From Sipunculus nudus (lineage: Eukaryota; Annelida; Sipuncula; Golfingiida; Sipunculidae), in NCBI GenBank assembly GCA_026874595.1, contig CM049318.1:12879241-12943240 (forward strand): a stretch of DNA of 64,000 nucleotides, written 5' to 3'. Positions 34,783 to 47,363 of the stretch are shown one piece after another. Position 1 is the first letter of the stretch. Each line of letters begins with the position of its first letter. Both the position numbers and the translations under genes were made by a program. The notes beneath the pieces were generated by a model. That model did not search any database. It was not told the origin of the DNA and was given only the letters and a program-made list of their open reading frames with translations.

Positions 34783-35889
34783 TGACTGGTGGCCAACTGG
34801 TCAAAAACTAGTGTGAAACTTGGTCATATACTGCCGGCAAACTAGTTGCCAACTTTGTCACATACGGGTGGTCAATTTGGTCACATACTGGTGGCCATTT
34901 TGTGGCTAACTTGGTCATATACTGGTGGCCAACTGGGTCACATATTGGTGGCCAGTTGGTGGCCAACTGGTCCACATACTGGTTGCCAACTGGTGACCAA
35001 CTGGGTCACCTACGATGGCCAACTGGTGGCCAACTTGGTCACATACTGGTCGCCAATTGGTGGTCAACTTGGTCATATACGGGTGGACAGCTGGTGGCCA
35101 GCTTGTTCACATACTGGTCGCCAACTAGGTCACAAACTGGAGGCCAACTGGTGGCCAATTTGGTCACATACTGGTGGCCAATTGGTGGCCAACTTGGACA
35201 CATACTGGTGGCCAGTTGGTGGCAAACTGGGTCACCTATGGTGGCCAACTGATGGCCAACTGGGTCACCTATGGTGGCCAACTGGTGGCCAACTGGTGGC
35301 CAACTTGGTCACATACTGGTCGCCAATTGGTAGTCAACTTGGTCACATACTGGTGGACAACTGGTGGCCAACTTGTTCACATACTGCTGGGCAACTTAGT
35401 CTCATTCTATTGGCAGATTGGTGGCCAACTGGGTCACAAACTGGTGGCCTACTGGTGGCCAACTTGGTCACATACTGGTGGCCAACTAGTGGCCAGCTTG
35501 GTCACATACTGGTGGCCAATCTGTGGCCAACTTGGTCACATACTATTGGCCAATTGGTGGTCAACTTGGTCACATACTGGTGGCCAACTGGTGGCCAGCT
35601 TGGTCACATACTGGTGGCCTATCTGTGGCCAACTTGGTCACATACTATTGGCCAATTGGTGGCCAACTTCGTCACATACTGGTGGCCAACTGATGGCCAA
35701 CTTGGTCACATACTGGTGGTCAATTGGTGGCCAACTTAGTCACATACTATTGGCCAATTTGCTTGTGGCCAACTTGGTCACATACTGCTGGCCAACTTGG
35801 TCTTATACTGCTTGCCAACTTAGTCACGTACTGTTGGCCAAGTGCTCACATACTTTGGGGAAACCTTGTCACATACTGATGGCTAAACA
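34783..35889. repeat. Large ACTGGTGGCCA minisatellite array, 1.1 kb
   Basis: Main unit 34 bp: CACAT, two copies of the 11-mer ACTGGTGGCCA, then ACTTGGT; a 23-bp form lacks one 11-mer. Because 11-mers are gained and lost, spacing varies between 23, 34 and longer. The array opens long reading frames on both strands (up to 297 codons of Trp/Gly/Thr-rich repeats) that I regard as by-products. Related short arrays are at 9412 and 29471. Confidence 0.93.
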
Positions 35890-38190
35890 CACGTGAGCCT
35901 TGTGTAATTGGGCCCTTCAATCGGTGTGTTCAATTATGAATCTGCACATAGAACATTAATCACATAAACAGTAAAAAGTGAGAAAGACCACTCAGGTTGG
36001 ATTTAACTTACAGGCGTAAATTTACTACATTTGTAAAAATAATTACATAAGTTAATGTCGGCATGTGAATACCCCTGATGTCAAGGTTGCTTTTAAAGTT
36101 CATAAATTGTTAACAATTTGCATATATGACAGCCTAGTGGTCCTCTTTATAAGATGTTAAAGATATTAGCGATGTGCGACTTTGACAGTCTGTGACTCCC
36201 TCTACCGGATAGCAAAGTTATTTTCAAAGTTGCCAACAATTTGAGAGTTTGACTGTGTGGGGTCCTCACAACCGGCTTGCCAACGTTCTTGCAAAATTGG
36301 CATTTTGCTAGCAATTCAACTTTTTGACAGAGTAGGGCCTGCAAACTTGCTTTCAAAGTTGCCAAATTGCTTGCAATTAGGAAAGTCATCGCGGAAAGTC
36401 GAAGATCCCTATAAGCATGAAGTTCAGACCACTTTTTTAGAACCGACAGTTCCCCACCTCACTCTAAATTTAATTACTTTAAATGTCCCCCTAAATAATT
36501 AAGACTTTTTTTCGCTGTGCTCGGTAACGGCGCGACTGTTCTATGGGGGCCCTCGCTCATTTTAAGATTTTAAATCAAGAGAACAGCCGGGAGGTTCAGA
36601 ACAATCCCTCCTCTTTAAAGTAGCGTCACATGTATTATAGGCCTACTTATCTAAATCCATTATCACTCAAAGCCTGCACTATACACTTTTTTGTTTATTT
36701 GTTTTTCACAACACAAAATCTCCAAACTGAATTAATAATTTACATTCATGTTAGCAGTGGTTATCACCAAATGTTTCCCATGAATTTCAATGATTTGATG
36801 TGGAATGAATGACGGGGTGTTGTTTGATTATGGTTGGACCTGGATCCAGATACAGATGTTGGCGGAGGTATGCGCTCTGTGTGTGCTTTCCTGTTTCCTA
36901 TTGATCGTTTCTCCTATGTTTCTCTATGGATCGTCTCCCCTTACATAATGTTTCAATGGATCGCCCCTTCTAAAGGTTACTTCTCTGTGGATTGCCTCTC
37001 CTGGTAGTTATTTTCTACAATTCTATTGTCTCCACTATTTATACAGTGGCACTTAAATGTTTTTATCATCTTGGGACAATGAAAAACGATTAATGGAAAT
37101 TCTATTTATCCATTGTATATACTTATCATGTGAATTACAATGGTTACAATGGTAGATTTATAAAATAAGGTTCTTTATACAAATTTTACAAAATATACCT
37201 TATAGGCAGACAGGACCATGTCTTGTAACCTTGACAGACAAAGATGCCACATTTGAGCGAATGGCCCTATAAATCCTACTATACTGAGCACTTGACCCCT
37301 TATTCTGAGCTAATGCTGGTCTAGAAAAATTTACTTAATACATTGACAGCTCCATGTAAATGCTCATAATGCGATCAATGAAAGCTGTACACAGCTATAT
37401 ATTTCATACCACTTTAACTGTGATGTACCGAAACCAAGAAAGCAGGCGTGAAGGTCACTCGTTTCTCTCACGTCAGTACGCAGGTCACCTAGTGGTTGTA
37501 CAATGTATTGTACACCGGGAGTTAGCTGACGAATATTTAAACTGGATTAACCTAAACATTATAGGCACGTTGTATAAACAAGCGTAGGTGTACAAAACCT
37601 ACGCATATTTCCATACCATACAAACTACACTACCCTTGTTCACATTTTCCCGCTACATTTATTTGTAAAATACACCGAATTTAGGCTGTTAATAATTTCC
37701 CTTGCATAAATCATTATAATAAATGCATTTTAAAATGAAAATGTCATAAAAGACTCATTATATTGTGATCCTTTAGTGAAGGCCTGAACTGATGGCCTTT
37801 AACTAAATACACTATGGGTATACTTTCAGGGATTGCGTCGTAATGGTATTGTCTTTTTTTCTTCGCCAGTGGCAACCTTTGTTCGTCACGCCTATATCCA
37901 AGGGGTAAACACATATATTATATACATCATATTCATTTTCAGGCCGCCGTTGCTTGCGGCTCTTAGTAGATAATCCTCAATATAAATATATTAATTTCAT
38001 ACATATTTAAATTATTATGATTCGCCACCTCCTGTGATCGGTGGTATTATGTTTTTGAACGAAATATCACAAAAATCGTCGTAGCGCGCTGTCAGTACAA
38101 TATGAATGAAGTATAATTCAACATGATCAGGAGACTTGGCGAATAAGAAAAATCTTCGATATGTATAATGCATTTTAAATGCAGCTCTGA
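35890..38190. other. No gene seen; weak old repeats near 36.1-36.4 kb
   Basis: Between about 36130 and 36390 phrases like TTTCAAAGTTGCCAA, GGTCCTC and TTTGACAG recur with decay. The remainder is AT-rich without supported exons. Confidence 0.4.
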
Positions 38191-38214
38191 TATTATTTTT
38201 TACACCGTGGTCGG

Positions 38215-38275
38215 CCTTATGTTCGCGATAGTTTTCAAGTCGCGATATTCGCGAAAAAGGAATTATCGATCGTGA
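38215..38275. repeat. Dispersed repeat with GCGATATTCGCGAA, copy 1
   Basis: TTCAAGTCGCGATATTCGCG, AAAGGAATTATCG; matched at about 42545-42590. Contains a palindromic CGCGATATTCGCG core. Confidence 0.6.
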
Positions 38276-38338
38276 AAGTAAATCTGTGTGACCCCTTCTA
38301 CGGATGCGCACGCTGCTAATATCACGCACAAGGAATAA

Positions 38339-38590
38339 GAGAGACCGTGTTCATTTATGCGGTGCGGAGTGCGGTGCGGCGTGCGGCTGCGGATACGTTT
38401 TTGCCAACCGGACCATGTAGCCGCGGGGACGGAAACGCATGCGGACACGTGTCATTTTTTATAAGAGGTCAAAGATCTAAAACCGCATGACAAGCGTATA
38501 TAATGGACACACATAAACGTATCCGCATCAGTATCCGCATACGAATCCGCACCGCATGCGCACCGCGTCCGTAAAGGTTGACCCGCAGCT
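38339..38590. mobile_element. MITE, 252 bp, TAA target duplication, copy 1
   Basis: Flanked by TAA (38336-38338 and 38591-38593). The right end read inward is AGCTGCGGGTCAAC; the left end is a diverged form. The interior is a long inverted arrangement of GCGGATGCGG/CCGCATCCGC words around GTAGCCGCGG..ACGGAAACGCATG. A sister copy at 52558-52808 is 251 bp with the same TAA flanks. A three-base TAA duplication fits the PIF/Harbinger group. Confidence 0.8.
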
Positions 38591-38700
38591 TAAAACCTAT
38601 CCGAATAAAACGCCTCCATCATACTGGTAAAATTCGTTAATATATACTGCGGCCTGATTGGCATTGCATATACAGTATTTATGCTTGTAGTCTCGAGAGG

Positions 38701-38701
<1 letters not shown>

Positions 38702-38756
<55 letters not shown>
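38702..38756. repeat. (AT)n microsatellite
   Basis: Uninterrupted AT run of about 55 bases. Confidence 0.95.
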
Positions 38757-38759
<3 letters not shown>

Positions 38760-39930
38760 TAAGAATGTCCGGTCCCGTTGCGTACTCAGATGGGCCGAAT
38801 AGTAGAATATTAGGCAGTAACTGATCAAATATAATACAAACCCGCATGCGCACAGTGAGCTTGAGTAGGACGTGACACTTGCATATTCAAATAAAACAGC
38901 AACATGTTGACTTTTTACGGCCCACTGACCTTAAGGTGACACACAAATCTGTACACATTATAACACGGCTACTTGAGGGGCCCGATTTCATTCAGTCGGG
39001 ACACAACTGTTTGTCCAGGCTGTTTACTGTTCCGTCCGCGGGCGGCTCTTGAGTGGCTGGTGTTGCTTCTTTCAGTGCTCGTTCACCTCAGGGCACACAC
39101 TTAGATTTATTGAAAACGTGATCAATGCCAATCTTCAGGTCTATTGGTTTCATTGTACGCCGATACTGTGGACATGACCACCGAACTTTAATCAAACCTG
39201 AGTATTCATTAGAAACCCGGACAATTCCCCCTGTCAATTATATCCCCGACGTCTACCCCGCCCTCTCCTGGTGGTGTCACCCAAATTGTTATCACGTATA
39301 TTTAAGAAATACAAGTAGTTTTGTCAAGATAATAATTATTATTCAGCACGGTTTCTCATGTATCAGTCGCACATAAGGCCGAGTTAGAACGCCGCCGTTA
39401 ACACTTATAAACAGTGTTTCATAAATGAATGTGTGTGGGGGCGTCGGATCAAATACCAAGTTTTGCACTAAATAGCAATTTTTCTTATTAGCATCTTAAG
39501 TGTTTGTACAACACCCAACTAAGTAGGCGCAGGTCGGTTCATTTATTTATGCTCGTACCGGCAAGATATACAGTGATTCTCCTGAGCGACCAAGGATCCA
39601 CGAAAGTAATAAAGGACAAGACTGAGTTATGTTAAGATATCTTTATTCCTGGATAATGTCGGGGAGAACTAAATATTCCTCGAACAATGTCACCGAATAT
39701 AGAGAACAATTTTGTGTAAGATCAGTGACACGATATTGCTGAGTGATGCACCTTAAATGCTATACTGAACAAGTCAAACTGACACCAAACCGTTGACCGA
39801 TAAACCGATACTACATCTTGATCAAGCACGCAGTGTGATAAAAGTACACACACACACATAAATATATATATATACACATATATACACACATATAAACGAT
39901 ATACAGGTGACAGTATACATATATTAATTT
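38760..39930. other. No gene seen
   Basis: Short open frames only. A CA/TA microsatellite lies near 39846-39895. Confidence 0.4.
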
Positions 39931-39934
39931 TGCT

Positions 39935-40392
39935 ACGACATTGAGGACGAAATTATATTCCTGATAATTTACACGACACTAAGGAAAAAATTATATTCCT
40001 GATAATTGAACCGACACTAAGGACGAAATTATATTCCTGACTATTGACACGACACTTAGGATTAAATTTTATACCTAGTTATTGATACGATAATTAGGAG
40101 GAAATTTTATACCTGATTATGGACAAAGTACCAAAAACGAAATTATATTTGATTATTGACACAGCACTGAGAACGAAATTTTATTCCTGAATATTGACAC
40201 GAAATTGAGGAGGAAATGTTATTCCTGATTATTGGCAAGGTACCATAGACGAAATTATATTCCTGATTATTTGGCATGACACACTGATGAGAAATTATAT
40301 TCCTGTTTATTGACACGACACTGAGGAGAAATTATATTCCTGATAATTCACACGGCACTGAGGACAAAATTATATTCCTGATTATTGACAAG
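39935..40392. repeat. 38-bp minisatellite, left part
   Basis: Units of about 38 bp containing GAAATTATATTCCTGATTAT and GACACGACACTGAGGAC. The array stops at 40392 where a LINE fragment is inserted and resumes near 40706. Confidence 0.9.
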
Positions 40393-40705
40393 GTGAACAT
40401 GTCATCATCTTCCGCCTGAGATCCAACCACGTCCCACTGAATGCACACCTGAACATATTTCAGCCAGAATTGGAACCAAACTGTCCACTATAACAAAACC
40501 CCTAATAAAAGTAACCCACCACCTCTTAGACTGCACAGCCTTGGATGATCTACATGCAACGCTATTACCATCATTACCAGACACTGAAAATACATTATAC
40601 TTAGATGGAAACCAACTGCAGAAGACCTGTAAATTTTATGTCATGGCCTCATGTCGAAGGGCGCAAGCTAAAATGGCTGCTGGATCGGAAAAAGTAAAGT
40701 AGAGG
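40391..40705 (+). mobile_element. LINE 3'-end fragment inside the minisatellite
   Basis: Reading HVIIFRLRSNHVPLNAHLN and then, after a frame change, HHLLDCTALDDLHATLLP. This is the typical end of a non-LTR retrotransposon ORF2 (R-L-R-x-x-H-x-x-L-N-x-H-L followed by H-L-L-x-C). It sits cleanly between minisatellite units. Confidence 0.65.
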
Positions 40706-40850
40706 ACAAAGTGATATTTCGGATTATTGACAGGACACTAAGCAGGAAATTATATTCCTGATAATTGATAATGTACTCAGAACGAAATTATATTCCTGAT
40801 AATTAAAACGACACTAAAGACGAAATTATGAATCTGATTATTGAGGTATT
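40706..40850. repeat. 38-bp minisatellite, right part
   Basis: Same units as 39935-40392, resuming after the LINE fragment. Confidence 0.85.
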
Positions 40851-40854
40851 CAAA

Positions 40855-42360
40855 TTTGACTGGTAGGGAAATAAATACTTTTTAAACTGCCTGTTACGAC
40901 ATAAGACGTTTGTTATCTAAAGGTGATCCCTTAAACCTTTTTATAAAATTAGCCAAAAATGCTGATCCAACCGCACACAGGCTGATCATTTAGGTTATAT
41001 CTACATGTTTGTAACCTGAGGTCCGCCCCAAAATTAATCATAACACATTCAGCGAGGAAACCTGGAGGAAAGTAAGACGAACCAGAGGTTTGCAAAGGAC
41101 ATTTCCAGTAAGTGATCTTTATTTTTTTGCATCAAACCACTTAAGGTTACAATTTTTTTTTCTTTTTGTTAACATTTTTGCATGTATACCATGTTAAATA
41201 GCTTGTAGATTAACAGACTAAAAAAAACAAACAGACGCGTTATAAATAATTTTCTTAATAGGAATTACCTGCCGTTCATTAATAAGTACGCAGAGTAGGC
41301 CAGAAATAACAAAAACTTTACTGAAAAGGTGAATGAATAGTTAGCTTTAAGGGGCCAAACACTTGCACACAGGATGCGCCTTTAAATTATCTGTTACCAA
41401 TGAAAACAACCTTTACTCTCTATCTTCAGTTGCTAGTAGCATTGAGCACCTACAGGAACCGATTTCCAGCTAGCCATTTGTACAGGAAATACTGCAGCCA
41501 CATTCCGTTTTCAGTGTAAAACTTCTAGCAATGTATTTTCATTCATCTAACGAGCGAGGTTTTGTTTTTCATCACCAGATGCCGTCGACTTCGCGAACAC
41601 ACTGGTTTAGGAACATCACTTTCCCCTATTCCTGTACTGGATGGACTTACAGCATGCCCTCGGCATACGAGGTCAACAATCATCAAACAGGACCTTGTCC
41701 TTGTGTCAACAGACCAGCCTAGTGGCCGAGTGTCCTGTATGTAAAGTTTACCTGAAGGTGCGTAACTCCTGGGGGCGACAGTATGTTTCCGAAGCTATGA
41801 TACAATACAGTTATGATTCTTTCCATGAAAGTTCCCTCACTTAAACTGGAGGCTTTATGAGTGGTGTTGATATAATCTAAATCTATACATAGCTAATTTT
41901 GTTTGAGTTAAAGTGTCCAACACACTCATTATCGCACACATGCACATGTTTATTTGGTTCCACTGGACAGTTGGGACAACGTTAAAAAAAAACAGAAGCC
42001 CAGCATAATTAAACAAACACGTAAACACAACTGAGGTAGCTTGTTTTATTTTTATTTTAAGTGTGGTTAAAATATATACTGTTGTACAACCTATCAATAT
42101 GAGTGTTTAATTTTATCATGTACATACATGAACAATTATTTTCACCCCTAAACCTTAATATATATCACTTATTGCATTCATTGTCTTACACACACATAAC
42201 ATCAACTAAAATATTTGATTACATAACAGTTTAAAAAAACTCCATTTAACATTGACAATTAAAACTGCATATTAATACTGCATGCATGCATGTCAACAGT
42301 ATTAGAAATCAATTAGATACATATTTACAGGTTACAGCTTGTACCATATTTTAAAAAGCA
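40855..42360. other. No gene seen
   Basis: AT-rich. Three short overlapping frames at 41531-41844 have no supporting signals. Confidence 0.35.
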
Positions 42361-42362
42361 TG

Positions 42363-42629
42363 TTAATTATCTGTATCTTGCCTGTCATTTGGAATTGGAT
42401 TCCAAAGCTTAGCGCAATAGTATGGCAGAGACTCCGGTCCATATCTTATGGTTCTACAATTGTCATACTTCAATTGATAACGATTGTGCAAGTCATAATT
42501 CACATTTTTCACTGTAAATACTGTGGTTGCCTTTTTGTTCGCCAGGGTTTCAAATTGGCGATATTCGCGAAAGAGAATTATCGCTAAAATAAAACCTTGG
42601 TGAATAACGGGTCCCATCATCAAAGACAA
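42363..42629 (-). mobile_element. LINE C-terminal fragment
   Basis: The minus-strand frame contains NVNYDLHNRYQLKYDNCRT, a YG word and then CAKLWNPIPND, the familiar tail of non-LTR retrotransposon ORF2 proteins in marine invertebrates (N-Y-x-L-R-N, Y-G-x-x-S, A-K-L-W-N-x-x-P). A GCGATATTCGCGAA repeat overlaps its upstream side. The fragment is truncated on both sides. Confidence 0.6.
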
Positions 42630-42830
42630 AATTAAAAGATGACATTATGAATAAAAAATAGATCGTGTATGTTCAAAGATTGATATCTGAACTGATATCA
42701 GATTTTTCCAATTATCTGCCTTTAACAAACAATTTTGTTTGTTAATTAGGGTTTAACACAAAACATTTGATAAAAAAAATTCACATAATAATGATTGCAC
42801 TCTCTGTATAGTGTTTTTATTTATATTTTA

Positions 42831-42918
42831 TTTATAGATCGCGAAAAATTGAACTCTTGCGAAACAATCAGAAAGTGAAATCGCGAAATTTTAACTCCGC
42901 GAATGTGAAACAATCGCA
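42831..42918. repeat. AATCGCGAAA/GCGAATGTGAAA repeat end
   Basis: GATCGCGAAAAATTGAACTC, AAATCGCGAAATTTTAACTC and CGCGAATGTGAAACAATCGC. Looks like one end of a palindromic mobile repeat. One copy here. Confidence 0.4.
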
Positions 42919-42919
42919 G

Positions 42920-45900
42920 TAACTTATACATGAATGTTGTTTACAATTCATGCAAATTTTATTCCATTATTCCTTTCGAGGCGTGGGCTTGGGCAAGATC
43001 ATTTATACACACGGCTGCTAGTATTTATTTTATAAAGTTTTCTTTTGAAACATCTTTGAACAGGTTTACTGTCACCTCCTTCACCTTAGGATCACGTGAC
43101 ATTCCAGCATGTCGGCGGATAGTGCCAGTTACACACACCTGGAGCGGCCAAGCTTGATCCATCATCTGAAAGGAGTGGTCGGTGGTCAGTACAGAGACGA
43201 AGAAATCCTTCAATAGGACGAGTCAATATATAAACAAGTATACCTCAGTACGTGTCCACTCTTGCTTGTTGTCTCGGAGGATTTGGGCGGGTGTCCGGTC
43301 CTAGTTCGCACTGGCTCTGCGAGTAAGGTAAAAGCAATAATATTGTTTTATCTAATATATCATAATTTAGTTAAATTCATTTATAAAAAAATTTGGCTCA
43401 TATCATGTGATGAATTAGAAAATTTTTTTTTAATTATTTGATTTTCTATGTAGGAGGATTATGGATAAAGATAAAGCGAAATATAAAGATATAGAGCTTT
43501 TTATATAATTTCTTTGCGGGGCATCGTTTTCTTGAATAATTATATAAGGAGGAGGTTTAAACCATGTCATGTCAAAGTCCACATTTTTTATAAGTGTTAT
43601 TTCAAAGCTCATGCATAAAATACACAGTCCATACATTCTTGTACACGATCACATCATACAATGTATAAAATTTATACAAAGCACATTTCCTAGAAATTTC
43701 AAATATACGTCAAAATTTCAAAGCTTGTACATTCCACATACTATAAATACATTTTACTTATTTCATGATAAAAATAACATTTTAGTATACTAGTGAAAGG
43801 TAAATAAGCGTTAAATGGCATTGAGTAATGTATAAAGCATGTGGTGTCGCTTAAACATGCATTGATGTAAAAAAAATACACTTTATCTTTCCAGGGATCG
43901 GGAAAAGACACTGTTCGATTTACAGTGGAGTACGCAAAGTGTTCCTCAGAATACTTGTATGAATCGCGTCGACGCTTGCACTGTAGTATACAGCAAAGAG
44001 GTTCAGATTGTACAACAAGCGTTATTATTTAACAGTGTACGACCCTTACACTGACTGCATCCACTCACTTCTTATTTAACTGTTTGACCCTTAACTAAAT
44101 CCATGCCAAGTAGACGCAGAGCCTGGTGGCGTTTATGAATGGAGTACTGATCTCTATACAGATCGTGAGGTGATTGGTCACTACCGATGTGACGTCATCA
44201 ATCCTATAACGATATTGATTAATAGCAGACCTCAGGTTTCTTGCATATCTGTCCTGATAATATTTGGAAAATAAGTAAAGAAAGAGATGTTCCATTGACA
44301 TCCAGAACTTGTCACGCATACGCGATGTGGTTAAGGCTGGTTATCCTACAGTTTGTAAAATCGTAAACTGTTGGCACAAAACTTGGTCCGCCCTTTACTT
44401 TCATACAAAGGGATTTTTTTTCACATCGGACAGACTTGGACTCTGCAAAGCCTACTAAATCTTTGGTATTCTCGGGACTTCAGATATTTGTAATCTATAA
44501 TAGAACTGGAACAATTCTCCTATTTTATCCATTTTTAAAGTATTATGTATTTCTTTTCGTGAAAGTCCTTTTTAATTATTTAAATATGGTAACACTTTTA
44601 TCATTTTTATATATCCAAAGTTATATTCAAAATGAAAGTTGTTTAATTTCAGACTTTCATACATATATTTACTAAATTGTTAGGCCAAACGGTATGTTCT
44701 GACTGTGTTCAAGTACGCCAAGTCAACACGCTTACGTTAACAGATGCTTGCCTCGCTTTCACTCATTATCAATACGACGACTTCCATATTTCAGTCAGCC
44801 ATATAGTACAAAATTACTCTTCCCAAGCAGTATTTTCCCTTTTGCAAGAGATTCCTGTAGATGACACCATCTTCATTTAGACAATTCTCCCTAACTATCA
44901 GACATAAAGCTATCAAAGTTTACACATATGCATGAAAACATATGATCTAAAACGGTTTTTTTTCGTTATTCGATATCTCGATTTTAAAAGCATTTACAGG
45001 CCATTTAGAAAAAGAATTATTTGTTAAATTGTCGAAAAATTAGGAAAGGTGATAGATTTGCAATAAGAAACACCTGGAGATATTGGTATATATTTTAAAA
45101 TGATGTGACTTTTTAATGCATACTTACTGCCAGATGTTAGATATATCGCGGTTTTATAAAATTTAAAAAAAGATTGCTTTAAATGTTTAAATCTTCAGAC
45201 CAACAACAACATTTGTATTTATGTATAGCAAAAATATTCCATATATAGTGGATATTCCAAGGTATATATATGTCGATGAGACCTAAAATTTTCCAATATA
45301 TATTTTATAGCTTAACTAAACCAATTTGGTTGACATTATTAATACCTTAACAGAAGCTATACAGGACTCTTCAGTCATGCTTTTTCACAAGAAATATACA
45401 GAAACATATAATTTGAAGTTGTGCATAGCGGTATCAACATGTACTTTTTTTCATACTGTCTGGGGGTGATTTTGACAGTTTTTATCGCCCAATTTTATGC
45501 TTTTGTATATCTGGAGTGGCAGTACCCAGTTGTCGTATCAGGGTTTGACCTCAAGCTAAAAGGTCAAGAACGGCTAAACACGTATTTGAATAAAAGTCAG
45601 TTAAAAAAAATTGCGTCTAAGAAACATTTCTGACAATATTTAGTTCATGTTCAAAAGGGCCACATATCCCCGGATTTATCCTGGCATTGTACACACGTAT
45701 ATTTATGAATAGATAAATTAAATTCTCAGAACGCAAGATTACTTTCGGTGAATGGGTGCCCGGTCATGTATCAAGTAGATCCAATACAGAGTCCGATACA
45801 CATGAAGCAGGATGGACCTAAGGCGTTGTGCCAACAGTTGGTTTTGTGTGAAAGTTATTTGTGAGATCTCTCATGGTCAGTTAGCGTGTGTATACAACAT

Positions 45901-46210
45901 GGCCTCGCATACCGGCAGTCAGGTGGTACAACCTGCATGTCCTCGCATGTTCATGGAATATAACCCGCGTTCAATAGCGGCGGATCCAGGGGGAGCGGCA
46001 CAGGGGCTTAAAATCTGGGGAAAATAATATGTATATACGCCGGTTTTTGTGTCTCACGAAGGTTTTCCCCTTCAAACGTTTGCGCTGGATGTCTTTTCTG
46101 ACCTCCCAGCATATTTGTTAACCTGTGCCAGGTGCCTCAGTCCCTTCTTTCCTACGTTCCTGTGACCGTCCTGAACTGGGGGTCAATCATGCGTTTGTTT
46201 GCTCTTTACT
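42920..46210. other. No gene seen
   Basis: AT-rich, with many chance open frames and no splice-consistent set. Confidence 0.35.
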
Positions 46211-46213
46211 AGC

Positions 46214-46520
46214 CAGCGGGACTTCATATTGTTTTATTGTTAAAATATTCACTAGAACCGATTACTTTATAAATGCTCATATACCAGTCTGTATATACTA
46301 GCGTTGGTGGGTAACGAAGGAATTGGCTGAAAGTGAAGGTCGACCATCATGCTGGCTCCCGTTCTTAGTGACATCCAACGGGACTTTATAGTGTTTTATT
46401 GTTATCAGATTGACTAGAACCGGTTCCTCTATAAATGCTCATTTACCAGTCTGCACCTGTACTTGCAGGGGTGGGTAAAACGAAAGAATGAGCTGAACGT
46501 CAAGGTCGACCAGCAAGGTC
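46214..46520. repeat. ~162-bp tandem duplication
   Basis: Unit 1 from about 46214 (GCGGGACTTCATATTGTTTT) and unit 2 from about 46376 (AACGGGACTTTATAGTGTTT). Both contain GACTAGAACCGGT-like, TATAAATGCTCAT.TACCAGTC and AAGGTCGACCA words. Confidence 0.85.
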
Positions 46521-46524
46521 GCTG

Positions 46525-47300
46525 CCTTTGTTAGTTATATCCGAGATTGCATAACTGCCCACGTGACAGAAGAATATTAAAGCATATTCCTGTAAATCTG
46601 TGAATACATTCACAGTTTTCTGATAACAAAAATGAATCAATCGCATGTAATTACGTTTCTTTCCTGTTTTGCACAAAAAGTTTATGTAAAGTTTTGTGTT
46701 TTTGGAAGGTGAATGCCATCCCGTTTTCTTGTCTGTTTGCTCTGTGTATACTTTTATTGACCTGAGTTTTTGTACAAACAAATGTTATCCCAAGGTCCCA
46801 TTATTTCATTTCCAAGTTTCTGTGTAAATTGTATCTGGGGACAAGTGAACATTTTATTTCACGCTTTTGTCCACTTAGTACACACCATTATGTTCTTGTA
46901 AGCCATGTGTCTAACATATTGTCTAACATTCTTCTTTAAGCGAATCGTGAAGGGACCGGTTTGCCATACCAGAAAAATCTTTTCAAGACAGTCAGAAAGG
47001 GAAATGGAGAATACCTTTGAAGTCCGCCATTAACTTCAAGTTAGAGAATCGTCTATTGCTTTTCAGACTTATTTTATATCTTTTCATATACTGAGGTGCT
47101 GCTAAGAAAATATACATGGGTTTTTATTTCTGGTGCTGGGCAAAGGCTAAATAGGTTTACATGCTTCCCCTACTTAATTTAAGCTTAGCATGTGGGTGAG
47201 GTTCCCAATGCTTTCTGCATTATGGGGATTAATGTTACTTTTGATCAGCGATATCAGTATCTGAAGAACTTTGATCATTTCTGGGAGTATACCGCCTATT
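46525..47300. other. 5' flank / untranslated region of the collagen-EGF gene
   Basis: No coding exon seen. The acceptor at 47303-47304 implies that a non-coding first exon and the promoter lie here or further left. I could not place them. Confidence 0.35.
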
Positions 47301-47304
47301 TCAG

Positions 47305-47363
47305 GTGTGACGGAAGAAGCCCGCTATAAAAGATGAACGTAGCGTTCGTGCTGAGCTTGTTAG
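47305..47363 (+). CDS. Collagen-EGF exon 1: start codon and leader
   Basis: Acceptor TATTTCAG ends at 47304; ATG at 47333-47335; donor GTAAGT at 47364. It codes [10 protein letters not shown] plus one base. A TATAAA word only a few bases before the ATG is within the exon and is unlikely to be the promoter. Confidence 0.8.

Noticed and set aside
34846-35739. 297-codon open frame rich in Trp-Trp-Pro-Thr-Gly
   Set aside because: It lies wholly inside the 34-bp minisatellite. Other frames and the other strand are equally open, and there is no splice or start context.
34783-35889. CRISPR-like array
   Set aside because: The window is eukaryotic and there are no unique spacers; the whole array is degenerate repeat.
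47326-47331. TATAAA as promoter of the collagen-EGF gene
   Set aside because: It is two bases from the start codon and inside an exon that begins after a good splice acceptor at 47304.
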